Of a DNA stretch of 64,000 nt, positions 16,230 through 26,100 are shown one piece after another. Both the position numbers and the translations under genes were made by a program. Source of the stretch: Massilia rhizosphaerae (GTDB lineage Bacteria; Pseudomonadota; Gammaproteobacteria; Burkholderiales; Burkholderiaceae_D); the NCBI RefSeq assembly GCF_016093545.1, contig NZ_JADKYX010000004.1, positions 186,001 to 250,000 of the forward strand, written 5' to 3'. Numbering within the stretch: the stretch's first letter is position 1; each line of letters starts with the position of its first letter. Below the pieces are notes generated by a model. That model was not told where the DNA came from. It was given only the letters and a program-made list of their open reading frames with translations, and searched no databases.

Positions 16230-16642
16230 AGCGAATTGACGACATAGGTGACGCACAGCAGGGTGCCCGTCACGAGCACCTGGGCCAGGCGATAGTCGAG
16301 GCGTACGCCGTTCACCAGCACGGCCATCGCGGCGCCGTTGACGGCCACTGCAACGCCTGCCGTCGCGAAGAAGCGCGCGGCCGTGCGCGAGGTCAGATGG
16401 GAATGCGGATGCGCGTGCGAGTGCGCGTGGGCACGGAAGGTGACGACGGCGTTCAGCACGAAATTGACGACGGCCCCGACGAGCGCGCCGACGACGGACG
16501 CCGGCACGGGCGCCAGCATGCCCAGCGAGACGGCCGTGAGCAGGAAGGCGTAATGCCCGGCCGTCCCGGCGGCGCCCACCGCGGCATACGTCAGGAACCG
16601 GCCCACGCCGCCCCGTTCACGCATGGACCGTCGGACTTTCAT
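16199..16642 (-). CDS. GtrA family membrane protein with a His-rich loop
   Basis: A 147-residue protein with four transmembrane helices arranged as in GtrA flippases of polyprenyl-linked glucose (RFLTYAAVGAAGT in helix 1, NFVLNAVVTF in helix 2, VVNSLWTF at the C-terminus). Between helices 2 and 3 the loop is His-rich (AHAHSHAHPHSH), which is not usual for the family. It overlaps the upstream GT2 gene; an alternative ATG at 16624 would overlap that gene's stop by 8 bases. With the GT2 (carrier loading) and GT39 (transfer) neighbours it makes a complete membrane-sugar modification set. Confidence 0.85.
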   Translation of the reverse strand: MKVRRSMRERGGVGRFLTYAAVGAAGTAGHYAFLLTAVSLGMLAPVPASVVGALVGAVVNFVLNAVVTFRAHAHSHAHPHSHLTSRTAARFFATAGVAVAVNGAAMAVLVNGVRLDYRLAQVLVTGTLLCVTYVVNSLWTFQASKAR

Positions 16643-17639
16643 AGCGCTTGCGCACGAGATATACGGGCCGTCCCTTCGATTCCAGGTAGATGCGGCCCAC
16701 GTATTCGCCGAGCACGCCGATGCCGATCAGCTGGATGCCGCCGAGCAGCAGGATCGCCGTCGCCAGCGACGCATAGCCCGGCACGTCGACGCCGTAGAGG
16801 ATCGTGCGGATCACGAGCCAGAACGCGCGCGTCAGCGCGAAGATCGCCACCGAGACGCCGAGGTAAGTCCAGACGCGCAGCGGCAGCGTGGAAAAACTGG
16901 TGATGCCTTCCAGCGCGAAATTCCACAGCTTCCAGCCGGAAAACTTGGACTTGCCGGCCGCGCGCGGCGCGCGCTTGTAGTCGACGGTCGCCGTCTTGAA
17001 GCCGACCCAGGCGAACAGGCCTTTCATGAAGCGGCAGGATTCCGGCAGCGCCTTGAGGGCGTTGGCGACGTTACGGGTGAACAGGCGGAAATCGCCGACG
17101 TTTTCCGGGATCGGCAAGTCCGCCATATCGTTGTGGATGCGGTAGAAGAACAGCGCCGTCCACCGTTTCAGCAGCGAATCGGCATCGCGGTCGGCGCGCT
17201 TGGCCAGCACGACGTCATAGCCTTCGCGCCATTTCTCGACCAGCTTGCCGATGACGTCGGGCGGGTCCTGCAGGTCGGCGTCGAAGGGCACGATCAGGTC
17301 GCCGCGCGCTTCGAAGATGGCGGCCGTCAGCGCGGCTTCCTTGCCGAAATTGCGCGTGAGGTCGACGACGCGCACGCGCGCATCCGCATGGGCGTAGGCG
17401 ACGAGGCCGTCGAGCGTGCGGTCGCGGCTGCCGTCGTTCACGCACAGGATTTCGAAGCGGATGTTCTGGATGCGTTCCAGTTCGGGGATCACGCCGCCGA
17501 AGAAGTGCGGGAGCATGTCCTGCTCGTTGTAGAACGGCACGACGAGCGACAGCAGGGGCAGGTGGTCCGTGTCGCGCCGCGCGAGCTCGGCGCCGCCCGG
17601 CATGGGGTCAACGGGAAGGGATTCTTTGGGGAAGCTCAT
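16617..17639 (-). CDS. Glycosyltransferase family 2 (GtrB/ArnC-like polyprenyl-phosphate sugar transferase)
   Basis: A 340-residue GT-A enzyme: VVPFYNEQD (nucleotide-binding start), VNDGSRDRT, the metal motif DADLQDPP and a KRADRDADS segment, then two C-terminal membrane helices (about 250-310) as in GtrB, ArnC and DpmA-type enzymes. It would load a sugar from a UDP/GDP donor onto undecaprenyl phosphate on the inner face. First gene of the leftward GT2-GtrA-GT39 operon. Confidence 0.9.
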   Translation of the reverse strand: MSFPKESLPVDPMPGGAELARRDTDHLPLLSLVVPFYNEQDMLPHFFGGVIPELERIQNIRFEILCVNDGSRDRTLDGLVAYAHADARVRVVDLTRNFGKEAALTAAIFEARGDLIVPFDADLQDPPDVIGKLVEKWREGYDVVLAKRADRDADSLLKRWTALFFYRIHNDMADLPIPENVGDFRLFTRNVANALKALPESCRFMKGLFAWVGFKTATVDYKRAPRAAGKSKFSGWKLWNFALEGITSFSTLPLRVWTYLGVSVAIFALTRAFWLVIRTILYGVDVPGYASLATAILLLGGIQLIGIGVLGEYVGRIYLESKGRPVYLVRKRYESPTVHA

Positions 17640-17780
17640 GGCGATCCGTCGACAACCTTGTTATGCATCAGCGGTACGAAACATAACATAGGTTTAACGG
17701 ACGCGATTTTTCGTTTCGTGTGCGTTACGCGAAGATGTCGGCGGGATGCGCTCAGTTCGCTTCGGAAGCGGCGTGAAAAC

Positions 17781-17806
17781 GTCGTCCCCGCGCAGGCGGG
17801 GACGAC
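17781..17806. repeat. 26-bp palindromic element, possible terminator of the TonB receptor gene
   Basis: GTCGTCCCCGC and GCGGGGACGAC form a perfect 11-bp inverted repeat with a 4-base loop. It starts 22 bases beyond the receptor stop and is followed on that strand by GTTTTC, so it can act as a terminator. The CCCCGCGCAGGCGGGG core is a widespread REP-like sequence in GC-rich proteobacteria. Confidence 0.6.
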
Positions 17807-17827
17807 GGCATCTATCGACGATCGTTA

Positions 17828-20218
17828 TCAGAACTTATGCGACAAGCGCGCAAAGTAGGCCGCGCCGTTCAGGCCGAACTGCACGCTTTCGTATTTGAAA
17901 CCGTTGTCCGTCTCGTCCGGATTCTGCTGGGTCGGATGCACGTTGAAGATGTTCGTGCCGCCGACGGTCAGCTTGGTCTTGTCGCTGAATGCCCACGTGA
18001 ACGCGAGGTCGGCCGACGTCTTCGACTTGTAGTACTGGTCCGGCACCGGCGGACCGTCGAACGTGCCCAGCGTCTGCGGACCGTAGTGGATGATGCGGAA
18101 GTCCGATTCCAGCTGGCCGAGCGTGTAGTCGAAGTCCAGCGTGGCCTTGCGGCGCGGGCCGCCCTGTTCGATGAACAGGCGCTCGCGTTCGGACAGCAGC
18201 ACGTCCTCGTGGCCGGCCAGCGCGGCCGGGGCGTGCACGCCCGTCACTTCGGTCTTGCTGAAGTTCATGGCGAGGTAGGTGGCCAGCTTGCCGCCGCCCA
18301 CGGTCGTGTGGTGCGACGCCGTCAGGTCCAGGCCGCGCGTGCGCGTGTCGACGGAGTTCACGAAGAACTGCGCCTGGCCCACGCCCAGGTTCTGCAGGAT
18401 GGCGCCCAGGGCCGGATAATTGTCGGCGTCGAAGCGGCCCGACAGCACGATGCGGTTGTCGATGCGGATCTGGTACAGGTCGGCCGTGACGGAGATGTTC
18501 TTGGCCGGCGTCCACGTCGTGCCCAGCGTGTAGCTCTTCGATTTTTCCTCATGCAGCTTCGGGATGCCCGCCGCGTTGGCGACGCGGCCGCCGTTCGGCG
18601 CGAGCACGACGTCGGTCGGCACGCCGGCGACGAAGTCGGTGAAGGTGGACGAGAAGTAGATCTGCTGCAGCGACGGCGCGCGGAAGCCCGTGCTGGCCGA
18701 GGCGCGCAGCAGCAGGTCGTCCGTGGCCTTGAAGGCGCCGGCCAGCTTGCCGGTCGTCGTCGAGCCGAAGTCGGAGTAATGCTCGTGGCGCACGGCGGTC
18801 TGCAGCTTGGCGCGTGGGGTGATGTCCGCTTCGAAATCGACGTAGGCGGCCGTGCTGTGGCGATCGCGGTTGGCCGCGTCGCTCGGCTGGAAGCCCGGGA
18901 AGCCCTGGCTGCCGGCATTGCCGCCGAAGCCGATGCCGTCGGCGTCGTTGTACGAACCCGGCTCGCCGGCGAAGATCTGGTAATTCTCCTTGCGGTATTC
19001 GAAGCCGAATGCGGCGTTCAGGCCGCCGAGGATGTCGTCGTAGAAGCGGCTGAAGTCGGCGTTGGAGGTCAACTGGCGGAACGAGAAGCCGCCGGCGTCG
19101 AACTGCGACGGGCTCACGCCCTTGCCGCCGTTGATCAGGTCCAGGTTCGCGATCGACGCGTTGAGCGTGTGCGAAATGTTGTAGCGCATGCGGTTGTAGC
19201 CATAGGTCTGCGAGAAATCGCTGGCCCATTCGCCGATGCGGGTGCGGTAGCCGACGATGCCGTAGCGGTCGTCGATGTCGCCGTTGATGAACGGGACGAA
19301 GCCGTCCGGGTACATGGCGGCCGAGTTGCGCGACGGGATGTCGTCCGAACCGACGCCGCCGCGCGCCCAGGCGGCGGAGGAGGCGTCGCGGGTCTGGGCG
19401 CCGGCCGTCAGGTACAGCTTGCCCGGACCGGCGGGGAATTCGCCGTTCACGTACACGGTCTCGTTCTTCGACTTGGTGTCGCCGATGATGCGCAGGCTGC
19501 CCGGATCGGAGCGGTTGGAGCGGCCGCGGTCATAGTATTCGCCCGTGATGCCCAGCACGCCGTTGGCGACGGCCACGCCGCAGTAGGCGGACGCCAGCCA
19601 GTTCTTGCCGTCGTGCTTCGAGTATTCGCCGAAGCCGGTCACGGCCTCGCAGCCCAGGTCCTTGCGCAGCTCGACGTCGATGACGCCGGCGATGGCGTCC
19701 GAGCCGTATTGCGCGGCGGCGCCGTCGCGCAGCACCTGGATGTCCTTGATGGCGAGGACGGGAATCGCGTTCATGTCCGTGCCCGTATTGCCGCGGTTGC
19801 GCGCGCCGAACAGGTTCACGAGGGCCGTCGTGTGGCGGCGCTTGCCGTTTACCAGCACGAGGGTCTGGTCGGAACCGAGGCCGCGCAGGGCGGCCGAGTC
19901 GATCAGGTCGGCGCCGTCCGCGCCCGTCTGGCGCGTCGAGTTGAACGACGGCGAGATGTTGGCCAGGGTCTGGGCCAGGTCGAACTGGCCGCTTTGCTCG
20001 GCGGCCTTCGTCAGCGGGATGTAGTCGACGGGAACCGGGGTATCGGTGGCCGACGTGTTGCCGACGCGGCGCGAGCCGACGATGTTGACGGTCTGGACGT
20101 TGTTGTCCGTAGCGACGGGGCCCGTGGCATTTTGTGCGAAGGCGGCCGGCGCGAAAGCCAGCGCCGCGCTGCCGTACAGGCCGAGCAGGACGGAGTGGCG
20201 GATCGGTGTGAGTTTCAA
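17828..20218 (-). CDS. TonB-dependent outer-membrane receptor
   Basis: A 796-residue receptor with a plug domain (about 60-190, including LRGLGSDQTLVLVNGKRR and QVLRDGAAAQYGSDAIAGVI) and a beta-barrel ending in Phe (ARLSHKF). I place the start at a TTG at 20218: it gives KLTPIRHSVLLGLYGSAALA..AFAQ, a clean signal peptide, with GGAG spaced 8 bases upstream. No ATG in the upstream frame makes a sensible N-terminus. A TonB-box-like segment (QTVNIVG) lies after the signal. Substrate unknown; the absence of neighbouring uptake genes gives no clue. Confidence 0.9.
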   Translation of the reverse strand: MKLTPIRHSVLLGLYGSAALAFAPAAFAQNATGPVATDNNVQTVNIVGSRRVGNTSATDTPVPVDYIPLTKAAEQSGQFDLAQTLANISPSFNSTRQTGADGADLIDSAALRGLGSDQTLVLVNGKRRHTTALVNLFGARNRGNTGTDMNAIPVLAIKDIQVLRDGAAAQYGSDAIAGVIDVELRKDLGCEAVTGFGEYSKHDGKNWLASAYCGVAVANGVLGITGEYYDRGRSNRSDPGSLRIIGDTKSKNETVYVNGEFPAGPGKLYLTAGAQTRDASSAAWARGGVGSDDIPSRNSAAMYPDGFVPFINGDIDDRYGIVGYRTRIGEWASDFSQTYGYNRMRYNISHTLNASIANLDLINGGKGVSPSQFDAGGFSFRQLTSNADFSRFYDDILGGLNAAFGFEYRKENYQIFAGEPGSYNDADGIGFGGNAGSQGFPGFQPSDAANRDRHSTAAYVDFEADITPRAKLQTAVRHEHYSDFGSTTTGKLAGAFKATDDLLLRASASTGFRAPSLQQIYFSSTFTDFVAGVPTDVVLAPNGGRVANAAGIPKLHEEKSKSYTLGTTWTPAKNISVTADLYQIRIDNRIVLSGRFDADNYPALGAILQNLGVGQAQFFVNSVDTRTRGLDLTASHHTTVGGGKLATYLAMNFSKTEVTGVHAPAALAGHEDVLLSERERLFIEQGGPRRKATLDFDYTLGQLESDFRIIHYGPQTLGTFDGPPVPDQYYKSKTSADLAFTWAFSDKTKLTVGGTNIFNVHPTQQNPDETDNGFKYESVQFGLNGAAYFARLSHKF

Positions 20219-20347
20219 GGGGTTTGCTCCGTGGGAAAAATTGCATATTAAAGAATTTCCATCTAAGCAACCATTTGAACGTCTCATAAGTACAACAAGG
20301 AACGATTACAATGCGGTCACCCATCCACCAACCCGAAAGGAACCAGG

Positions 20348-21316
20348 ATGAGCATGCTCCCGCTCCCCACCTACGATGATGTCGTCCAGGCTGCCGGACG
20401 CATCGCCGGCGTCGCCAACCGCACGCCGGTGCTGACCTCGCGTACCGTCGACGAGGCCTTCGGCGCCCAGGTCTTTTTCAAGTGCGAGAACATGCAGCGC
20501 ATGGGCGCCTTCAAGTTCCGCGGCGCCTACAACGCGTTGATGAAATTCACGCCGGAGCAGCGCCGGGCCGGCGTCGTCGCGTTCTCGTCCGGCAACCACG
20601 CGCAAGCCATCGCCCTGTCGGCGAAGCTGCTCGGCATTCCTGCCACGATCGTGATGCCGCAGGACGCCCCCGCTGCCAAGGTCGCCGCCACGCGCGGCTA
20701 CGGCGGCAACGTCGTGCTGTACGACCGCTACAAGGAGGATCGCGAACAGATCGGCCGCGACCTGGCGCAGAAGCATGGATTGACCTTGATCCCGCCGTAT
20801 GACCACCCGGACGTGATCGCGGGGCAGGGCACTGCCGCCAAGGAATTGTTCGAGGAAACGGGGCCGCTGGACGCCTTTTTCGTCTGCCTGGGCGGCGGCG
20901 GCCTGCTGTCCGGTTCCGCACTGGCCACGCGCGCGCTGGCGCCGGAATGCCGCCTGTACGGCGTGGAGCCGGAGGCCGGCAACGACGGGCAGCAATCGTT
21001 CCGCACGGGGACGATCGTGCACATCGACACGCCGCAGACCATCGCGGACGGCGCCCAGACCCAGCACCTGGGCAACATCACCTTCCCGATCATCCGGCGC
21101 GACGTGGACGACATCCTGACGGCGACGGACGACGAACTGGTGCAGTGCATGCGCTTCTTCGCCGAGCGCATGAAGATCGTCGTCGAACCGACGGGCTGCC
21201 TCGGCTTCGCGGCGGCGCGGCGTATGCGCGATGCATTGCGCGGCAAGAAGGTGGGCATCCTCGTCAGCGGCGGCAACATCGACCTGGCGAAGTTGAGCGG
21301 TTTCCTGGCCGGTTGA
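20348..21316 (+). CDS. PLP-dependent threonine/serine (or hydroxyaspartate) ammonia-lyase
   Basis: A 322-residue fold-type II PLP enzyme. Lys56 in FKFRGA is the Schiff-base lysine, SSGNHAQA binds substrate/phosphate, and CLGGGGLLSG is the PLP phosphate loop. Length and the lack of a C-terminal ACT domain distinguish it from biosynthetic IlvA and place it with catabolic threonine dehydratase, serine racemase and threo-3-hydroxyaspartate ammonia-lyase. The exact substrate is not decided by these motifs. A good AAAGGA lies upstream; the gene is divergent from the TonB receptor. Confidence 0.88.
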   Translation: MSMLPLPTYDDVVQAAGRIAGVANRTPVLTSRTVDEAFGAQVFFKCENMQRMGAFKFRGAYNALMKFTPEQRRAGVVAFSSGNHAQAIALSAKLLGIPATIVMPQDAPAAKVAATRGYGGNVVLYDRYKEDREQIGRDLAQKHGLTLIPPYDHPDVIAGQGTAAKELFEETGPLDAFFVCLGGGGLLSGSALATRALAPECRLYGVEPEAGNDGQQSFRTGTIVHIDTPQTIADGAQTQHLGNITFPIIRRDVDDILTATDDELVQCMRFFAERMKIVVEPTGCLGFAAARRMRDALRGKKVGILVSGGNIDLAKLSGFLAG

Positions 21317-21419
21317 GCGACGAAAATATTTTTCGGACGTTGTCGATTTGGCGCTGCCCCGTTCGTCGTACGAATGCGGCATCCACTTCCACCCAAACAC
21401 CCAAAACTCAGGAGGCATC

Positions 21420-21818
21420 ATGAACAAACAGATATTCGTCAACCTGCCGGTCAAGGACCTGGACAAATCCAAGGCGTTCTTCGAGGCGCTGGGCTACACG
21501 TTCAATCCCCAGTTCACCAACGAGAGCGGCGCCTGCATGGTGATCGCGGACGGCAGCATCTACGCGATGCTGCTCACGGAACCGTTCTTCAAGACCTTCG
21601 TCGACAAGCCCATCGTGCAGGCGAAGGAAGCGACCGAGGTGCTGGTCTGCCTGAGTTGCGAGAGCCGCCAGGAAGTCGACGACCTGGTGGCGAAAGCCGT
21701 CGCGGCCGGCGGCCGGGCGCCGCGGCCGCCGCAGGATCACGGCTTCATGTATGGCCACGGGTTCGAAGACCTCGATGGCCATGTCTGGGAACTGGCCTGG
21801 ATGGCGCCGCAGTCCTGA
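21420..21818 (+). CDS. VOC (glyoxalase/bleomycin-resistance fold) family protein
   Basis: A 132-residue single-VOC protein: MNKQIFVNLPVKDLDKSKAF is the first beta-alpha unit, and HGFEDLDGHVWELAWM the last strand with the usual E ligand. AGGAGG sits 5 bases before the start. Family members are metal-dependent lyases, dioxygenases or binding proteins; no substrate can be assigned. It ends one base before the stop of another VOC gene on the opposite strand, so the two genes face each other tail to tail. Confidence 0.88.
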   Translation: MNKQIFVNLPVKDLDKSKAFFEALGYTFNPQFTNESGACMVIADGSIYAMLLTEPFFKTFVDKPIVQAKEATEVLVCLSCESRQEVDDLVAKAVAAGGRAPRPPQDHGFMYGHGFEDLDGHVWELAWMAPQS

Positions 21819-21819
21819 T

Positions 21820-22203
21820 TCAAGCCATCGAGTGCAGGCCGATGACGTTGCCCTCGGTATCTTCGACGAGGGCGATGTGGCCGTACTGCCCGATCGAGAA
21901 CTTGTCCTTGAAGATGCGCCCGCCGTTCGCGGCGGCGCGTGCCGCTTCCACGGCGCAGTCGGCGCAGCTGAAATACACGATCGTGCTGTTGCCGCCGGCC
22001 TTGCAGCCTTCCATCTGCACGATGGCGCCGGCCGCGCCGCCGGCGTTCGGGTCGCCCGTGAAGGCCCACATCTGCAGGCCGGAGGCGTCCCCTTCCGGTG
22101 CGAGGTTGGACAGCGTCACCTGGAATACGGCTTCATAAAAGGTGCGGGCGCGCGCCATGTCGTCCACATAGATTTCGAACCAGCCTACGACGTTCCGTTC
22201 CAT
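21820..22203 (-). CDS. VOC family protein
   Basis: A 127-residue protein starting MERNVVGWFEIYVDDMARAR, with FYEAVF, an FTGDP.AGG.AGAIVQMEG central part and a final HIALVEDTEGNVIGLHSM strand. This pattern is the YdcI/CFP-30-like subgroup of VOC proteins. It is convergent with, and separated by a single base from, the other VOC gene. The PhzF gene follows upstream on the same strand with a 48-base gap, so they may share a transcript. Confidence 0.88.
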   Translation of the reverse strand: MERNVVGWFEIYVDDMARARTFYEAVFQVTLSNLAPEGDASGLQMWAFTGDPNAGGAAGAIVQMEGCKAGGNSTIVYFSCADCAVEAARAAANGGRIFKDKFSIGQYGHIALVEDTEGNVIGLHSMA

Positions 22204-22251
22204 TTCGGTCTCCTTGATGAAGAAGGTTGAGGGGGGTACAACAGCGGTGAA

Positions 22252-23034
22252 TCAAACCGTTTCCGCCAGGCCGCCGACGAGGATGGCGGCGCCGTCCCTG
22301 CGCGTGCGGATCAGGCAATCGGCGCCCGTGGCGCGGCCCTGGCGCAGCAGGAGGCCCAGTCCGAGCAGCGCCGTCAGCGCGCCGGCCGCGACGCCCGTCG
22401 CGCGGTCTTCCAGCCTGGGGTCGAGATGGTTGAAGTTGCGGCCCTCGAACGTGCCGTCGCCGCGCCGGCACCAGGCATAGATGCCGTTCACGCCCGCCTC
22501 CTTGCCCCAGGCGGCGATGCCCGCGAGGTCGGGCGCGAGGCCGTGGAGCGCGTCCGGATCGGCCACCTTGACGAGCAGCTTGGGACTGCCGACGGACGCC
22601 ACGCGCGACGGCGCGGCCAGCGACGCCGCCGGCACGCCCAGCAGCCGCGCGGCCGTGGCGGTATCGACGTCCGGCGCGGCCACCGGCTGGGCGGCCAGGC
22701 GCACGAAATAATCGTTTTGCGCGCGCACCAGTTCCAGCACCTGTCCCTTGAGCGCCGTGCGCACGGCGATGGCGCCGGCATCCGGCGTGCGCGCGAACAG
22801 GACGGCCGCCACGGCCAGCGTCGCGTGCAGGCACAGCGGGCTGCGCATATGCGGGTAATAAAAATCCACGGTCGGCGTGCCGTCGCCGTCCAGGTCGACG
22901 AAGACGCAGGTCGTGTCGCGCGCGCGGGCCAGGGCCAGGCGGGCATCGGGGTCGTGCTCCCCGTCTTCGATGACGAGGGCCGGGTTGCCGGTGCCCGGGC
23001 GGGCACCGAAGCAGCGCAGGGAATGGATGTGCAT
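22252..23034 (-). CDS. PhzF family isomerase/epimerase-like protein
   Basis: A ~260-residue protein of the PhzF/diaminopimelate-epimerase fold: an N-terminal FGARPGTGNPALVI in place of the usual F....GNPxAV, PHMRSPLCLHATLAVA in place of the typical E(V)...CGHATLA, and a GVAAGALTALL third segment. The usual catalytic Glu near residue 45 is not evident, so activity is uncertain. An upstream TTG (23043) would add three residues; the ATG is preferred. The gene is divergent from dnaE2, and the LexA box lies 28 bases before its start. Confidence 0.75.
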   Translation of the reverse strand: MHIHSLRCFGARPGTGNPALVIEDGEHDPDARLALARARDTTCVFVDLDGDGTPTVDFYYPHMRSPLCLHATLAVAAVLFARTPDAGAIAVRTALKGQVLELVRAQNDYFVRLAAQPVAAPDVDTATAARLLGVPAASLAAPSRVASVGSPKLLVKVADPDALHGLAPDLAGIAAWGKEAGVNGIYAWCRRGDGTFEGRNFNHLDPRLEDRATGVAAGALTALLGLGLLLRQGRATGADCLIRTRRDGAAILVGGLAETV

Positions 23035-23061
23035 ATTTGGCAAGGTCGGGTTCGTCGGTTA

Positions 23062-23081
23062 TACTGTGTTTATATACAGTA
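23062..23081. promoter_or_regulatory. LexA (SOS) box controlling dnaE2
   Basis: TACTGTGTTTATATACAGTA matches the enterobacterial/beta-proteobacterial LexA consensus CTG-N10-CAG with near-complete dyad symmetry. It lies 31 bases before the dnaE2 start, so repressor binding would block the promoter. It could also touch the divergent PhzF promoter. Confidence 0.9.
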
Positions 23082-23112
23082 TTGCATGATACACCATTTT
23101 AAAAAAAATGCT

Positions 23113-26100
23113 ATGCCCGATCTTCCGCCAACCCGATTGACGCCGCCCGCCACCGATCCTCATGCCGGCGCGGCGGCGGGGTTGCCGGCTTATGCGGAAC
23201 TGTATTGTCTATCGAATTTCTCGTTCCTGCAGGGCGCGTCGCATGCGGAAGAGCTGGTGGACCGGGCCGTGCAGCTGGGCTACACGGCGCTGGCGCTGAC
23301 GGACGAGTGTTCGCTGGCGGGCGTCGCGCGCGCGCACGCGGAGGCGAAGCGCTCGCTGCTCCCGCTGATCGTCGGCGCCCATTTCCACCTGCAGCATCCG
23401 GACGGGCGCCGCGGGCCGTCGCTCCTGCTGCTGGCGCAGAACCGCAACGGCTACGGCAACCTGTCCGAGATGATCACGCTCGGGCGCACGCGTAGCAGCA
23501 AGGGCAGCTACCTGCTGCATCCGTCCGATTTCGATGCGCCCGTAGGCGACCTCGAACACCTGCGCGGCATGCCGGACTGCCTGGCGATCCTGCTGCCCGC
23601 GTATCCCGGCCACCTGGCCGAGGACGTCGACCGGCTGCACGAGCAGGCCGCGTGGCTGGCGCAGACGTTTCCGCGCCGCGCGTGGCTCGGCCTGACCCTG
23701 CTGCACCGGGCGTTCGACGACGTGCATCGCGCGACCATCGAGGAAGTGGGCTGGCAGCACCGCCTGAACATCGTCGCGTGCGGCCACGTGACGATGCACG
23801 TCCGCTCGCGCAAACCCTTGCAGGACACGATGACGGCCGTCCGCCTCGGCAAGCCGGTGGCGCAGTGCGGCTACCAGCTGGCGCCGAACGCGGAGCAGCA
23901 CCTGCGCTCGCGCATGCGCCTGGCGAACATCTATCCGCGCGCGGCGCTGGAAGAGACGGTCCGCATCGCGCGCATGTGCACGTTCTCGCTCGAGGAACTG
24001 CGCTACGAATACCCGGACGAGGTGGTCCCGCCCGGCCACACGGCCGCCAGCTACCTGCGCGAGCAGACGTGGATCGGCGCGCACCGGCGCTTCACGCAAG
24101 GCATCCCGGTCAACGTGCAGGCCCAGATCGAGCACGAACTGGCGCTGATCGCCGAGATGCGCTACGAGCACTACTTCCTCACCGTGTACGACATCGTGCG
24201 CCACGCGCGCTCGCAGGACATCCTGTGCCAGGGCCGCGGTTCGGCCGCCAATTCCGCCGTGTGCTACTGCCTGGGCATCACGGAAGTCGATCCGGCGCAG
24301 GGCAACCTGCTGTTCGAGCGCTTCATCTCGAAGGAGCGCAACGAGCCGCCCGACATCGACGTCGACTTCGAGCACCAGCGGCGCGAAGAAGTCATCCAGT
24401 ACATCTACCAGAAGTACGGCCGCACCCGCGCGGCGCTGGCGGCCGTCGTCATCAGCTACCGGCCCAAGAGCGCGCTGCGCGACAGCGGCCGCGCGCTCGG
24501 CGTGGACCTTGCCATCGTCGACAAGGTCTGCAAGCAGCACCACTGGTTCGACGGCAAGGCCGACCTGTTGAACCGCCTGGCCGAGAGCGGGCTCGATCCG
24601 GCGGCGCCGCTGTCGCGCCAATGGGCGTCGCTGGCCCAGCGCCTGCTCGGCTTTCCGCGCCACCTGTCGCAGCATCCGGGCGGGTTCGTGATGGCGCGCG
24701 GGAAGCTGTCGCGCCTCGTTCCCATCGAGAACGCGACGATGGCGGACCGCAGCGTCATCCAGTGGGACAAGGACGACCTCGAGGAACTGGGCCTCATGAA
24801 GGTCGACGTGCTGGCGCTCGGCATGCTGTCGATGCTGCGACGCGCGTTGGAACTGGTCGGACTGCGCCGCGGCACGGCGTTCGAGATGCAGGACATCCCG
24901 CACGACGACAAGCCGACCTACGACATGATCTGCCGCGCCGACACCGTCGGCGTGTTCCAGATCGAATCGCGCGCGCAAATGAGCATGCTGCCGCGCATGA
25001 AGCCGCGCCGCTTCTACGACCTCGTGATCCAGGTCGCGATCGTGCGCCCGGGGCCGATCCAGGGCGGCATGGTGCATCCCTACCTGCAGCGGCGCGAGCA
25101 GAAGGAACCCGTCAAGTATCCGAGCCCGGACATGAAGGTGGCGCTCGAACGCACGCTGGGCGTGCCGATCTTCCAGGAGCAGGTGATGCAGGTGGCGATC
25201 CTCGCGGCCGGCTTCACGCCGGGCGAGGCCGACCAGCTGCGCCGCGCGATGGCCGCGTGGAAGCGCAAGGGCGGCCTCGAAAAATACTACGAACGCATCG
25301 TCGGCGGCATGCTCAGGCGCGGCTACGACCTGGCCTTCGCGGAGCAGATCTTCAGCCAGATCCAGGGCTTCGGCGAATACGGCTTTCCCGAATCGCACGC
25401 GGCCAGCTTCGCGCTGCTCGCGTATGCCAGCTCCTGGCTCAAGCGCCACGAACCGGCCGCGTTCTTATGTGCGCTGTTGAACAGCCAGCCGATGGGTTTC
25501 TACAGCCCGTCCCAGCTCGTGCAGGACGCGCGCCGCCACGGCATCGAGGTGCGCCCCGTCGACGTGATGGTGAGCGGCTGGGAATCCGCGCTCGAAGACT
25601 TGGAGGCTCAGTGTGCCGACAATGCGCGCGCCCAGCCGGCCGTGCGCCTGGGCCTGCACATGCTGCGCGGGCTGGGGCAGGACGCGGGCGACCGCATCGA
25701 GATGGCGCGCGCGATCCGGCCGTTCGCCGACGCGACCGACCTCGCGCGCCGCGCCCGGCTCGACCGGGGCGACCTGCAGGTGCTCGCCGCCGGCAATGCG
25801 CTGGCGCCGCTCGCGGGACACCGCCGCCAGGCCTTGTGGCACGCGGCGGGCGCCGTGCCGGACAAGGACCTGCTGCGGCCCACGACGCCCGTCGAGGAGG
25901 TGCCGGTGCTGGCCGCGCCGCGGGAAGGCGACGAGATCGTCGGCGACTACCGCGCGCAGGGCCTCACGCTGGGCCGCCATCCGCTGGCGCTGCTGCGCGA
26001 GCGGCTGCTGGCCAGGCGCTTCCTGCCGGCCGACGTGCTGCACGACTTCCAGAACGGCCAGCTGGCGCGCGCCTGCGGCATCGTCACCGTGCGCCAGCGT

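Noticed and set aside
22426..23112. A 229-residue N-terminal extension of DnaE2
   Set aside because: It runs antisense to phzF and through the LexA box; the polymerase PHP domain begins only after 23113.
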